Below, piece after piece: positions 1 through 9,989 of a stretch of DNA of 64,000 nt. The notes below the pieces were generated by a model. The model had not been told where the DNA came from. It did not search any database and saw only the letters and a list, made by a program, of their open reading frames with translations. How positions within the stretch are numbered: position 1 is the stretch's first letter; each line of letters starts with the position of its first letter. The position numbers and the translations under genes are program-made. This stretch comes from Tillandsia leiboldiana (taxonomy: Eukaryota; Streptophyta; Magnoliopsida; Poales; Bromeliaceae). Where the stretch lies: positions 16,936,484 to 17,000,483 of the forward strand of contig CM055066.1 in NCBI GenBank assembly GCA_029204045.2, in the 5' to 3' direction.

Positions 1-1215
1 CTAAGTCAGATTCCAACATGATAGTGTAGCAATAAAAGATGGTCTATCTAAATGTCCATACAAGCATGCAAGTGTTCTCAAGGAAAAATAAATTAAGTCA
101 TTGGTCATTATCAGTATCCACCTATGTATGTCATAAATCCTCAAGTAATACCACTAACAGGATAAATCACCTTGACCCCATATAATAATCAATTCCACAT
201 GCAAGGTTAAGTGCTAACATAGCAATCTATATATCATACAAGCATGCAAAAGTCCAACCACATTAGTTAATCAATAATCCTAACGCAGGGGGATCACTCT
301 GATAATCCTAGTGAGCATGTCGAAATAGAGGTAAACAACAACCACCCACCTCGAAAAGCGCAATCCACCACCGAAAAGGCTCAACGCTGTCCCAAGTCCT
401 CTATCCCCGCAAACCTCCAAAATCGGTGAACAACTGCAAAAATGGATCGCATCCGGTGTAAGTAATAACACCAAAAACAACACTTGCAGTTTTTCCAAAC
501 AGCACGGAAAAAGAGGGATTTTCACCTCTGCGCAGTCCTCCAAAAAATCCCAAATAATCACGGTTGCGATCCTTGCGTCGAGTATATGCGAAACGAGTAC
601 TCGCACGTTCCGATCCGATACCTGTAGGCCAAGTTACAATAAAAACACCGCTGCGTGCCCAAAACTTCCCACAAACAAAAATCCTATAGTATTCAGTTCA
701 GAAAAGTGGGATTATCACCTTCGCATCAACCTCCAAAAATCCCATAAAAATAACAAATGTGTTCCTCACGATGAGTAGATGCAAATAGAGTATTTGCACG
801 CCTTGTTCCGACACCCGTAGGTAGAGATATCGCGAAAATGATCCACCGCTGTCCGAAAAGTGGCCGGAGAAAAATGGGGTCAAAATATGCCTCGGGAATT
901 CCACTAAAAGTCCAAAATGAGGTGAAATGATCAACACGGAAAACGAAGTCTTACCCCTTAGGAACACGTTGCAGCAAAAATCGTCGAAAAACTCCTTCGG
1001 GGCTGCACAGGGGACTTCTCGGACTTAAAGCGACGAAAAAAGGCACCAACCAAGGGAACGTTGAAGCGCGCCGTAAAAAGGAAATCGCCGCTGTAGAGCC
1101 TCTAAAAATCCTGAGAATCCTCCGCGAGATGTAGAACAAGTTGGGGAAGAAGTTTGCTATTGGACCCTCGGTGAGAAAATGCCCAGAAATGGAGAGAACG
1201 AAGCATTACTGGGCC

Positions 1216-1223
1216 TATTTATA
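1216..1223 (-). promoter_or_regulatory. TATA box of the split A LTR
   Basis: The minus strand reads TATAAATA inside a GC-rich to AT-rich transition. The same position in A1 (53060-53067) carries the same sequence, and the repeated CCAAT/G-box modules lie immediately upstream. Transcription would start about 30 bases further left. Confidence 0.65.
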
Positions 1224-1436
1224 GGCTCAGCCCAAGAAATCCAGGAATTCCCACAGTGTCCCCAGATTCGGGCGCTCGGGCCGAATTCGGGCTCCCGGAT
1301 TTTCGGGGAGATGCCCTGCTGAGGAGCGCCTGAATCCCCCCTGAAGCGCCACGTGTCCCCGAACAGCGGACAACAAGTCCAGCCGCTCCCGCTGCGCCGC
1401 GTGGCCTGCGCTGGTCAGCGGGGTAGGTGGCGCCCG

Positions 1437-1677
1437 CCAATGGCGGGGCGCCACCTGGCACCCGCGTCCCTGCCACCGGCAGGCCCCGCCCGCCACGCCC
1501 GCCGGCTGCCCTTCCACGCTGTTTGCCACACCCGCACGCGCACAGTAGCTCGGCCAATCCCCGCGTGCCACATGTCAAACCCCCAGGTTCGCTGCGCCCG
1601 GTGCACCCGCCCAGTGCACCCGTCGAATCAGAAGCCGCCACGGGTCCCATGCTCTTCCAATGGGAAGCCGCCACGTG
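1437..1677. promoter_or_regulatory. CCAAT-N10-CACG type modules in the U3 of the split A LTR
   Basis: CCAAT boxes at 1437, 1554 and 1657 are each followed after exactly 10 bases by CACC, CACA and CACGTG respectively. Only the third is a perfect match to the plant ERSE-I form CCAAT-N10-CACG. A further G-box (CACGTG) at 1350 has no CCAAT at this distance. The modules are tandem and spaced about 100-117 bp here. Confidence 0.6.
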
Positions 1678-1697
1678 GCACACCACCAGCCCGCACT

Positions 1698-1702
1698 CCC
1701 CG
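1698..1702. repeat. Probable target-site duplication CCCCG, left copy
   Basis: CCCCG directly precedes the A LTR end at 1703 and recurs at 10167-10171, directly after the Cassandra-type LTR. The two flanks join into one coherent A LTR. The match is only 5 bases in GC-rich DNA, so it is supportive and not proof. Confidence 0.5.
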
Positions 1703-4046
1703 TGTCACGCCCCGGGTGTAGACCAGAACCCAGGCTCGTCTACAGATCCGCCGTGCACTCGAAATTTTCCGTGTACACGAAGCGCTGGTAACCTGCTCAG
1801 ATAGCTAGATAAAATAAAAGAGCATAACAGAGCTAACTACAACTAGTACAACTCAGATAAGAGCAGAAAAGAAAATACAACATAGCTCTCAAAATATACA
1901 AATGTCTCTCCCAGCTCACCAAATAAAATACATCCAGCTGGCCGAAGCCAGACCCAAAATAAAAGGAAGTACAACAGTCTGAGTGTACCGGGGATACATC
2001 AAAAACTATCAGAACTCTGGATCAGGGAAGCATCTAGCTAATCAACGATCCTCTTACCTCGGTCCTGAGAAGAGGGTCCCGCCACTCCCGCAGAGGACTC
2101 TACAAAACAAAGGGGAAAAAGAAGAGGGAAAAAGAGTGGGGGTGAGAACTACTATAAAAACAGTAGCCTCCCCTAGTGGGTAAACCTCAATTCGTACCTG
2201 CCCACTAGGACTACCAGAGGCGAAAAGAATAATGTGGTAAACTTTATGCATGGATACTGATAAAAATACCACTAATATGCCTCTACATGCCCAGCTAAAA
2301 GATAGCTAAATGTATGCATCAGAATATCAAAGCCTGCCTGACCAAACCAATCTATACCCCAGTATACACTGTTACTGCCTGCGATGCCTGCCATATCGGG
2401 TATGCCAGCCTACGCATAACACCGATAGGGGATAGGAGTCTCAAAGACTCAAGTCTGTATAACGCGCACTCCGGAGTGGCACTCGAGGGGAGCGACCCAC
2501 CCGAGCATAATGCCTGAGTAATAAGTGCCCAAGGAAAAATAAGTCCGCACGACTAGATCATGACACTGATCTAAATGGAACAGGTCCATCCAATAAAAAG
2601 AAAGCCCAAATCCCTTTCCCGATCTGATGCAACAACAACTGTCCGGTCAATCGCCCAAAATCCGCGATCGCCGCAATACCCTGCCTACACAGCCTGCCTG
2701 TCCCGAAATCCCAGTATCTGCCTACTCTATCCCAGCCCCTGCCCTAACCCGGGCATGGCATCCCCTTATGTCAATAACTGGAGAAAATGAAATCATGGTT
2801 TCTCCTAAGTCAATTCCAGCATGATAGTTCAGCAGAAAAAGGTGGCCTAACTAGGTGATCATTTAAACATGCAAAAGTCCTTTACTAAGCAAGATAATTT
2901 TTGTATTCCAATTCTTACATTATGCCTTGGTTAAAATATCCGAAATATTAACCTACCATAAGCTGATTTAGACACATGCATAAGTCCTTCAATGAACATT
3001 AAGTATGAAACGGATTTAGCCGGTTATTACCATTTATTAGTGTCTAGTCCTCTAAAGATACAAGTATCAATCGTGAGCCTTTTTCTTTTCATTAAGCATG
3101 TTCTGTTCATTTTTACTAGTATGTTGGCCATATTACAAAATGCAAGCTCCCATATGCCTAGTGGGTTGCCCAAAATAAGAGGTTAACAACGGTACCCACC
3201 TCGAGCGCTAAAATCCTGTCCCCAATGCGAAAACCCGCGCTCGCACCAAACTCACCGCAATGCTGTGCCAAACCTCCAAGAAGAACATACATTATTTTAG
3301 TCCTTCAAACATCACAAAATCTGTCCCAAAATTATCGATCCAAAGATCTCAGATTTTCACCTGCGAAGGTTGCTCAGAAAATTCTAATAAAAATACCGTC
3401 GCGTTCCTTGCGACGAACCCGTCGAAACGAGTACCTGCACGTTCAAAACCGAGCTTCCTTTGCTGAGATACAAATTTGGCAAGGGGAACACCCCCAAACA
3501 AAACTGTGCAGAATTTCTGTACCAAAAGTTACAGAGAAAGGAGATTTCCACCTTCGAAAAATATTCAGAAAAATCTGAGAAAATTCCAGGAGATTCCTCG
3601 TGAGATGTAGATGAGAAATGCCTTTTGAATCGCCTCGATCCGTCGCCTGAGCGCGAAGTTATAGCCAAATCAAGCAGGTGCTGTCCAAAACTCCGCGAGG
3701 AAAAATGGGTAACAAAGAAGCTCGGGAAACTCAAAATCCACATGAAAACCAGGGGCTACTTAAAATATCAAAAATGAAGCCCTACCTGTCGAGAGTCCAA
3801 CGGCGCAAAAATCACCCGAATCGGAGGTCGGGGTGAGCCGGGGGAGCCTGAACACTGCGAAGGGACGAAACGGGTCGTCGAAGAACGAGTGTTGCGCCGC
3901 GCCGGAAAATGACCAACCTCGAAAAACGGGCTCCTAAAATCTCAGGAGTGAGCAACAAGAAGGGTTTCAGGTAGAGGAAGATTTTTCATTAAGGGTTCAC
4001 TGTGGAAATCCTCACAGAAAGTGAGCAAAAGGGCCCCCCAAAAGGC

Positions 4047-4055
4047 CTTTATATA
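4047..4055 (-). promoter_or_regulatory. TATA box of the A 3' LTR
   Basis: The minus strand reads TATATAAAG, followed downstream by the AT-rich transcribed part of the LTR. It lies directly downstream of the CCAAT/G-box modules at 4171-4576. Confidence 0.6.
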
Positions 4056-4170
4056 GGCTGCCAACCCCCCCCCCCCCTCTTGTCGGATTCGGGCACCACT
4101 TTCGGGCGCCCGAATCCCCGAAGCAGGTCGGACGGGGGCCGTCCGACCGCCCGAAAGCCTGCGGTGCGGC

Positions 4171-4576
4171 CACGTGTCCCCCGCACAGCAAACAGCTGTG
4201 CGGGGCGACCGGCCGCACGCCGCGTGGCGCAGACCCGCTGGGGGCGGTGCATGCACCCGCCCCCTGGTCGACCGACACGTGGCCCGCACTCGAGTGCGGG
4301 CCATGTGCGGCCGACCGGCTGCACTGTGCCCCTACGCTGGCGCGCGCCCCGAGGCACCGCCTAGCGCACCCGTGGACCGCGCCCAGCTGAGCCCACCAAT
4401 CCCCGGGCGACACGTGTCGTGCGCCCGGTCCACCGGTGCCCCGCCTTTTCCCTGGACCGCGCCGCGTGCTCCCTCCAATCCGGAAGCGCCACGCGGCCAC
4501 CCGCGCGGTCCATGCACCGCCGCGCCTCCTCCGTGGACCGAGCGACGTGAGCCGCCCAATAATGGGCCGCCACGTG
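4171..4576. promoter_or_regulatory. Array of ERSE-I-like modules (CCAAT-N10-CACG)
   Basis: Three exact CCAAT-N10-CACG modules start at 4396, 4475 and 4556, so they repeat every 79-81 bp. G-boxes without a correctly spaced CCAAT lie at 4171 and 4276. CCAAT-N10-CACG is the known plant form of the ER-stress response element, bound jointly by NF-Y and bZIP factors such as bZIP28 and bZIP17. Relative to LTR transcription the modules run in reverse (CGTG-N10-ATTGG). They lie 100-550 bp upstream of the TATA box. A regulatory role is inferred. Confidence 0.6.
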
Positions 4577-4904
4577 GCACTGTCCGGTCCACGGAGCACC
4601 CCCATGCACCGGAAATCTCCCGAAACTTCCGGAAGCCCGCATTTGGTCGTCTGGACTCCAAATTCGACAAATAAATAGTCGATTTCAAGCGTTTTTCCGC
4701 GCTGAATCCAAATCCGAACTCCACTTGGCCCAGTTCCTTCTCTAAAATTCAGCAAACACAGCCGAAGACCAAATCAGCTAAAATACCACACAGGGTCCAT
4801 CTGTGGCACCCCTTTGATGCACCATGGGCCCGACACACCAACACTAGGTGTTCTACACAGTGGATTCAACGGAAAAACTCTACGGGGAAAACCAGAATAC
4901 TACA

Positions 4905-4916
4905 TCCTCCCCCACT
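4905..4916 (-). other. Polypurine tract of the family A element
   Basis: The minus strand reads AGTGGGGGAGGA immediately before the 3' LTR. A1 has the same tract just before 58466. It would serve as the primer for plus-strand DNA synthesis. Confidence 0.8.
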
Positions 4917-4950
4917 AAAAGAGTTTCGTCCTCGAAACAAAAGCCATACC

Positions 4951-7900
4951 TCAAGCCGGGGCCTCGAACAAATAGGGGTAAGCATCCAACATCGCTGCCT
5001 CTAGCTCCCAGGTAGCCTCGCGCTCATCACGACCGCTCCAGAGGATCTTCACATAAGGGATGGCCCGGCTGCGCAGCTCTCTAACCTCGCGGTCCAAGAT
5101 CCTCGATGGCCGCTCAACAAAGCTCAGATCCTCAGCAATCTCCAGTGGGGTGAAATCGATGATGTGTGACGGATCATGAACATACTTCCTCAGGGTCGAT
5201 ACATGGAATACATCGTGAACACCAGCAAGCCTGGGGGGAAGTGCAAGCCTGTAGGCAACTGGCCCTATGCGCTCTAATACCTCAAAAGGTCCAATATAAC
5301 GAGGGCTCAGTTTCCCACGAATCCCAAATCTCCGGATACCCTTTGAAGGCGAAACCTTCAAAAAGACATGATCTCCAACCCCAAACTCAAGGTCTCGCCT
5401 CCGCACATCGGCGTAGCTCCTCTGTCTGCTCTGAGCTGTCTGAAGATGTTGCCTGATTATCCTGACTTTATCCTCTGCCTCTCGCAACAACTCTGGACCC
5501 AAAGTCCGTCTTTCACCCACATCGCTCCAATAAAGTGGGGAACGACACTTGCGTCCATACAATGCTTCGAACGGGGCCATCTGGATGCTCGCTTGAAAGC
5601 TATTGTTGTACGCAAACTCTGCCAGTGATAAGTGTCGCACCCATCCTCCTCCAAAGTCTAGCGTGCAAGCCCGGAGCATGTCCTCAAGAATCTGTATAGT
5701 CCGCTCTGACTGTCCGTCTGTCTGTGGGTGAAAAGCCGTGCTGAAACTTAGCTGCGTCCCCAAAGTGGCCTGTAGACTCCTCCAAAAGCGCGAAACAAAC
5801 CTCGAATCTCGATCAGATACAATGGAGGTAGGCACGCCATGCAACCTCACTACCTCGTCTAAATACAGCTGTGCCAGTCGGTCTAGTGGCCAAGTCACCT
5901 GTACCGGTAAAAAGTGAGCGGATTTGGTGAGTCTGTCCACGACTACCCAGATCGCGTCTGCTCCTGACTGTGCCCTCGGCAACCCGGTAACAAAATCCAT
6001 GGTAACATGTTCCCATTTCCATTCAGGGATTGGGAGACTCTGCAACTTGCCAGCAGGTACACGATGCTCAGCCTTTACTTGCTGACAAATTAAGCAATGT
6101 GCTACAAACCTCCCAATGTCTCTTTTCATCTCGTTCCACCAGAACTGTGCCTTGAGGTCCCTATACATCTTAGTCCCCCCAGGATGGATGGTATAAGGTG
6201 TATAGTGGGCCTCCCTCAAGATCTGCTCTCGAATCTCTGTATCCATGGGCACGCAAGCTCGGTCCCTGTACCGAAGTACTCCCGAAGCGTCAACTGAAAA
6301 ATCCCCTGCCGAGTCCGTCTGAATCTGCTCTCGAACCCTCATCAAGTGGGGGTCCTCACTCTGTCTCTCCCGAATCCTGTCCAACAGAGTGGGCTGTACG
6401 ACTAGAGTCATAAGTCGCGCAGAGACCCCAGGGGATACAACCTCGAGCTCTAACCGCCTCATCTGCTCAAGTAGTGGCGCCTGATCGGTGATCATCAAGG
6501 ACAAGCTCTGCACTGCTCTCCTGCTCAAGGCATCAGCAACCACATTGGCCTTGCCGAGATGGTAGAGTATATCCACATCATAATCCTTTAATAATTCTAA
6601 CCATCGGCGTTGCCTCAAGTTGAGCTCCTTCTGTGTGAACAAGTATTTCAAGCTCTTGTGATCTGTGTAAATCTCGCAGTGCTCCCCATACAGATAATGG
6701 CGCCACAACTTCAATGCAAAAACCACTGCAGCAAGCTCCAAGTCATGGGTGGGGTAGTTCTTTTCATAATCTTTTAGCTGTCGAGAGGCGTACGCGATCA
6801 CTCTACCCTCCTGCATCAGCACGCATCCCAGTCCATTGTGCGATGCATCACTATAAATCACATATCCTTTCCCCATAATAGGGAGGGAAAGGATAGGAGC
6901 CGACATCAATCTGTTCTTTAATTCCTCAAAGCTCCTCTGGCAATCCTCACTCCAAGTAAACTTAATCCCTTTACGAGTCAGACGAGTGAGGGGTGTGGAA
7001 AGTTTCGCAAAACCCTCCACAAACCGACGGTAGTATCCGGCTAAGCCCATAAAACTGCGAACCTCAGATACCGTCGTTGGTCGAGGCCAATCCCGGACTG
7101 CCTCAATCTTCGCCGGGTCCACGGCCACTCCTGCGGCGGAGATCACATGCCCCAAAAAGGTGACCTCTCTAAGCCAAAATTCGCACTTAGATAGTTTGGC
7201 ATACAACTTCTTTTCCCAGAGAAGTTGCAGCACAATCCTCAGGTGCTCCTCGTGCTCTGCATCACTCCGTGAATAGATCAGGATATCATCAATAAACACC
7301 ACCACGAATCGATCCAGATATGGCCGAAAAATCCTATTCATTAAATCCATAAAAGCAGCAGGGGCATTAGTCAATCCAAAAGGCATGACGGTAAACTCAT
7401 AATGCCCGTACCGCGTCCTGAATGCCGTCTTCGGGATGTCCTCGGCCTTCACCTTCAGTTGGTGGTAACCAGACTGTAAGTCAATCTTGGAGAAGACACA
7501 AGACCCTTGCAGCTGATCAAATAGATCATCGATGCGCGGCAAAGGGTACTTGTTCTTGATGGTCACTTTATTCAGCTCTCGATAATCAACACACAGTCGA
7601 AGTGATCCATCTTTCTTCTTCACAAATAGCACCGGCGCTCCCCAAGGCGATACACTTGGCCTCACAAAGCCTTTATCCATTAAATCCTGAAGTTGCGCCT
7701 TTAACTCTCGCAACTCAGCCGGTGCCATCCGGTAAGGAGCCTTAGAGATTGGCGCAGTTCCTGGGACTACGTCAATCCAAAACTCGACCTCCCTATCCGG
7801 CGGCATACAAGTCAACTCCGGTGGAAACACGTCCGGGAACTCATGGACGATAGGGATATCCGTGAGTCCCGGTGCCGCCGTAGGCTCCTTTACCACACAA

Positions 7901-9759
7901 GCCAAAAAGGCTACGCAGCCACTGCGCATCATCTGCCTCGCCCGAGAAGTCGAAACCACAGAGGCAAAGAAAGCACTCTGGCACCCCCTGTAAACGAACA
8001 CCTCCTGGCCTGGCTCGCTAAAAGTAACAGTCCTCGCGGCGCAGTCAATCGTCGCGAAATAGCGGGCTAGCCAATCCACCCCCAGTACAATGTCAAAATC
8101 TCGTAGCTGACTAAGGACCATAAGGTCCGCTGGCAGAACCCAAGACTCAAGCTGTACAGGGCAAGACCAACAACACTCCTCTACATGCAATGTATGCTCA
8201 GGAATCCGTACCTCTAATGCATGTGGCAACCGACCTAACTCTAATCCATAGGATGATGCAAATGATCTACTAATAAAAGAATGTGATGCACCGGTATCAA
8301 ATAAAGTGCGAGCTCTAGTACCAAAAAGTAAAGTGATACCTGCCACCACGTGGTCGGCTGCTGCGGAGTCCTCTACCTGGGCGGCGTAAACACGCCCACT
8401 CTGTGCCGGGGGTCTGTAGTCTGCAGGATGCGAAGAAGGAGCCCTGCTCGCTGGAGCATAAGGCCGTTGTTGGGGCGCCGAAGGGGCTGATGCTGAGGAA
8501 GGAGCCGGCGATGCCGAGAAAGGGCAAGTAGCACGAATGTGGCCAGACTGTCCACACCGATAACAGCGGCCAAACCTCTGATCACAAGTATCCGACGGGT
8601 GCTGTCCCCTGCAAAAGATGCACCTGACCGCCGACTGAGACTGCCTCGACTGCTGCTGCTGCTGCCTCTGCCGCTGTGACCCCTGCTGTCGAGACTGCGA
8701 CCTCTGCTGCTGCGAATGCTGCTGCTGTCGTTGGGGCTGCTGCTGCTGATGCTGCGGGGGCCTCTGGGATCCCCCAGACCCTCGCCGCTCCGAGCGCCCA
8801 CGGCCCGTAAACTGAGGCGGTGGCGGTCGGGGCGGCCTCCAGGAACTGGCCTGTCCCCCATCATCGGACGCTGGTCGCTTCCTCTCAGAACTATGAGCGA
8901 CCGCGCCCACACGCCTAGCAACGACGTGGTCTCCCCTCTCGACCCACTGTGCGTGATCCACTGCCTCTGATAAGGTCTGAAGCCTCTGGGCGTGCACTAA
9001 GGTATAAATCTCTGGGCGAAGGCCCGTCTCAAAAAGCTCTACCTGGTGCGGCCCATCCCTGGCAACATAGGGCACGCAGTTGAGCAACTGCGTGAACTCC
9101 TGAAAATAATCCCATACCGCCCGATCACCTTGCTGTAGATTCTTCAAGTCATCCTCAATCTTTTTCTTCACGCTCGTGGAGAAATAGGTGTCCAGGATCA
9201 TCCGTCGAAACTCTGACCAAGGCAGCTGCCGGGTAATCTGCAACTCCAAGGGCTCAACCCGACGCCACCAGGCATCTGCATCCCCCTCTAGACAGTGTAC
9301 TGCCATATGCACTCTGTATCTATGGTCAATGAAGAAGTCCTGAAATAACTTCTCCATTGCTGCCAGCCATAATCCTATCTCCCACGGGTGTGTGCTCCGC
9401 CCTGAGAACCTAGGCGGTCCTCGCTTGCAAAACTGTGAGAGCTTGTCAGCAAACTCCCGCTCCTCCGCCGGGGTCAACGGCCTGAACATCCCCTGGGCCC
9501 CACTGCTCGACGACGGTGCCGTAGGGACGGGTGGAATAGCCGGTGGTACAACAGGTGGTATAGGGGCCTCTACAGTAGTAGGGGGAGGTGCCCTAACCTG
9601 GGCAAGCAACTGATCAAACCTCTGCTCCTGACGGCGGTGGCTCTCCGCCAACTGGGCCACCATGGCCCTAAGCTCACTAATCTCCGAAGGCCCGGACTGC
9701 TCCGGCTCCTCCGGGGGTGTAGGAGTACCCCGAGTAGGGATCTGCCGCCTAGGAGGCAT
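4951..9759 (-). CDS. Gag-Pol polyprotein with chromodomain, Tekay-like Ty3/gypsy
   Basis: One open frame of about 1602 aa encodes the whole retrotransposon machinery. Gag capsid comes first, then a Gln/Arg-rich stretch near residues 340-385 and a CCHC zinc knuckle (CYRCGQSGHIRATC) near 400. The aspartic protease has DTGAS near 490, the reverse transcriptase FIDD near 825, and RNase H lies at about 970-1080. The integrase has an HHCC finger near 1190-1230 and a DDE core. A C-terminal chromodomain at about 1540-1600 ends in EATWELEAAM. The order PR-RT-RH-INT is that of Ty3/gypsy, and the chromodomain places it among chromoviruses, where it directs integration to heterochromatin. I prefer the start MPPRR at 9759 because A1 and the copy at 16958 begin at the same place; an in-frame ATG six codons earlier exists. 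There are no stops or frameshifts, unlike every other pol in the window. Confidence 0.93.
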   Translation of the reverse strand: MPPRRQIPTRGTPTPPEEPEQSGPSEISELRAMVAQLAESHRRQEQRFDQLLAQVRAPPPTTVEAPIPPVVPPAIPPVPTAPSSSSGAQGMFRPLTPAEEREFADKLSQFCKRGPPRFSGRSTHPWEIGLWLAAMEKLFQDFFIDHRYRVHMAVHCLEGDADAWWRRVEPLELQITRQLPWSEFRRMILDTYFSTSVKKKIEDDLKNLQQGDRAVWDYFQEFTQLLNCVPYVARDGPHQVELFETGLRPEIYTLVHAQRLQTLSEAVDHAQWVERGDHVVARRVGAVAHSSERKRPASDDGGQASSWRPPRPPPPQFTGRGRSERRGSGGSQRPPQHQQQQPQRQQQHSQQQRSQSRQQGSQRQRQQQQQSRQSQSAVRCIFCRGQHPSDTCDQRFGRCYRCGQSGHIRATCPFSASPAPSSASAPSAPQQRPYAPASRAPSSHPADYRPPAQSGRVYAAQVEDSAAADHVVAGITLLFGTRARTLFDTGASHSFISRSFASSYGLELGRLPHALEVRIPEHTLHVEECCWSCPVQLESWVLPADLMVLSQLRDFDIVLGVDWLARYFATIDCAARTVTFSEPGQEVFVYRGCQSAFFASVVSTSRARQMMRSGCVAFLACVVKEPTAAPGLTDIPIVHEFPDVFPPELTCMPPDREVEFWIDVVPGTAPISKAPYRMAPAELRELKAQLQDLMDKGFVRPSVSPWGAPVLFVKKKDGSLRLCVDYRELNKVTIKNKYPLPRIDDLFDQLQGSCVFSKIDLQSGYHQLKVKAEDIPKTAFRTRYGHYEFTVMPFGLTNAPAAFMDLMNRIFRPYLDRFVVVFIDDILIYSRSDAEHEEHLRIVLQLLWEKKLYAKLSKCEFWLREVTFLGHVISAAGVAVDPAKIEAVRDWPRPTTVSEVRSFMGLAGYYRRFVEGFAKLSTPLTRLTRKGIKFTWSEDCQRSFEELKNRLMSAPILSLPIMGKGYVIYSDASHNGLGCVLMQEGRVIAYASRQLKDYEKNYPTHDLELAAVVFALKLWRHYLYGEHCEIYTDHKSLKYLFTQKELNLRQRRWLELLKDYDVDILYHLGKANVVADALSRRAVQSLSLMITDQAPLLEQMRRLELEVVSPGVSARLMTLVVQPTLLDRIRERQSEDPHLMRVREQIQTDSAGDFSVDASGVLRYRDRACVPMDTEIREQILREAHYTPYTIHPGGTKMYRDLKAQFWWNEMKRDIGRFVAHCLICQQVKAEHRVPAGKLQSLPIPEWKWEHVTMDFVTGLPRAQSGADAIWVVVDRLTKSAHFLPVQVTWPLDRLAQLYLDEVVRLHGVPTSIVSDRDSRFVSRFWRSLQATLGTQLSFSTAFHPQTDGQSERTIQILEDMLRACTLDFGGGWVRHLSLAEFAYNNSFQASIQMAPFEALYGRKCRSPLYWSDVGERRTLGPELLREAEDKVRIIRQHLQTAQSRQRSYADVRRRDLEFGVGDHVFLKVSPSKGIRRFGIRGKLSPRYIGPFEVLERIGPVAYRLALPPRLAGVHDVFHVSTLRKYVHDPSHIIDFTPLEIAEDLSFVERPSRILDREVRELRSRAIPYVKILWSGRDEREATWELEAAMLDAYPYLFEAPA

Positions 9760-9989
9760 CCTGCCACACAAGACCACGAGTCAGTAAACCAAAGCACTCT
9801 CGACCCAATCCAGCGAAAGCCATGGACATCCCCATATTTCTGTAACCTTATGTTGTCTGCAGCCAACATAATAGTCTACCAGAAATAGGGTATGCCAATC
9901 CCTCTCCACTCACAGGAAGAGTTAATAATAAATTGCCGACTTTCGCAAAATATCGCGTCACTCGCGCCCTGCCATCCCTCTCCACTCAC
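9760..9989 (-). other. Truncated leader of the family A element
   Basis: This untranslated stretch matches the leaders of other A copies: the tract with TGCGAAAGTCGG also occurs near 13230, and the GTTGTCTGCAGCC tract has counterparts near 13310, 16845 and 56380. The part that should hold the tRNA-Met primer site is missing. A short stretch, CCCTCTCCACTCAC, occurs twice (near 9906 and 9976), which suggests a local duplication at the breakpoint. Confidence 0.6.

Larger units (their letters stand above)
1..1702 (-). mobile_element. Family A (Tekay-like) LTR, first part of a split copy
   Basis: This is a minus-strand gypsy LTR that enters from the left edge of the window. Reading leftwards, its GC-rich promoter modules lie at 1260-1702, a TATA box at 1216-1223, and an AT-rich U5 stretch fills 1-1200. 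The sequence near position 1 matches the same part of the A LTRs at about 2805 and 12215. The copy breaks at 1702, where another A element is inserted, and resumes at 10167 with the missing upstream modules. The remaining U5 end lies outside the window. Confidence 0.8.
1703..4904 (-). mobile_element. 3' LTR of the family A element
   Basis: The LTR spans 3202 bp. On the plus strand it begins TGTCACGCCCCGGG, the complement of the family's LTR end. Its start, on the minus strand at 4904, follows directly on a polypurine tract. It holds promoter modules at 4100-4600, a TATA box at 4047-4055 and a long AT-rich R/U5. Its first bases (TGTAGTATTC) differ from the TGTGAGGACCC start of A1 at 52171, so either the start has diverged or this is a subfamily. 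Confidence 0.75.
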
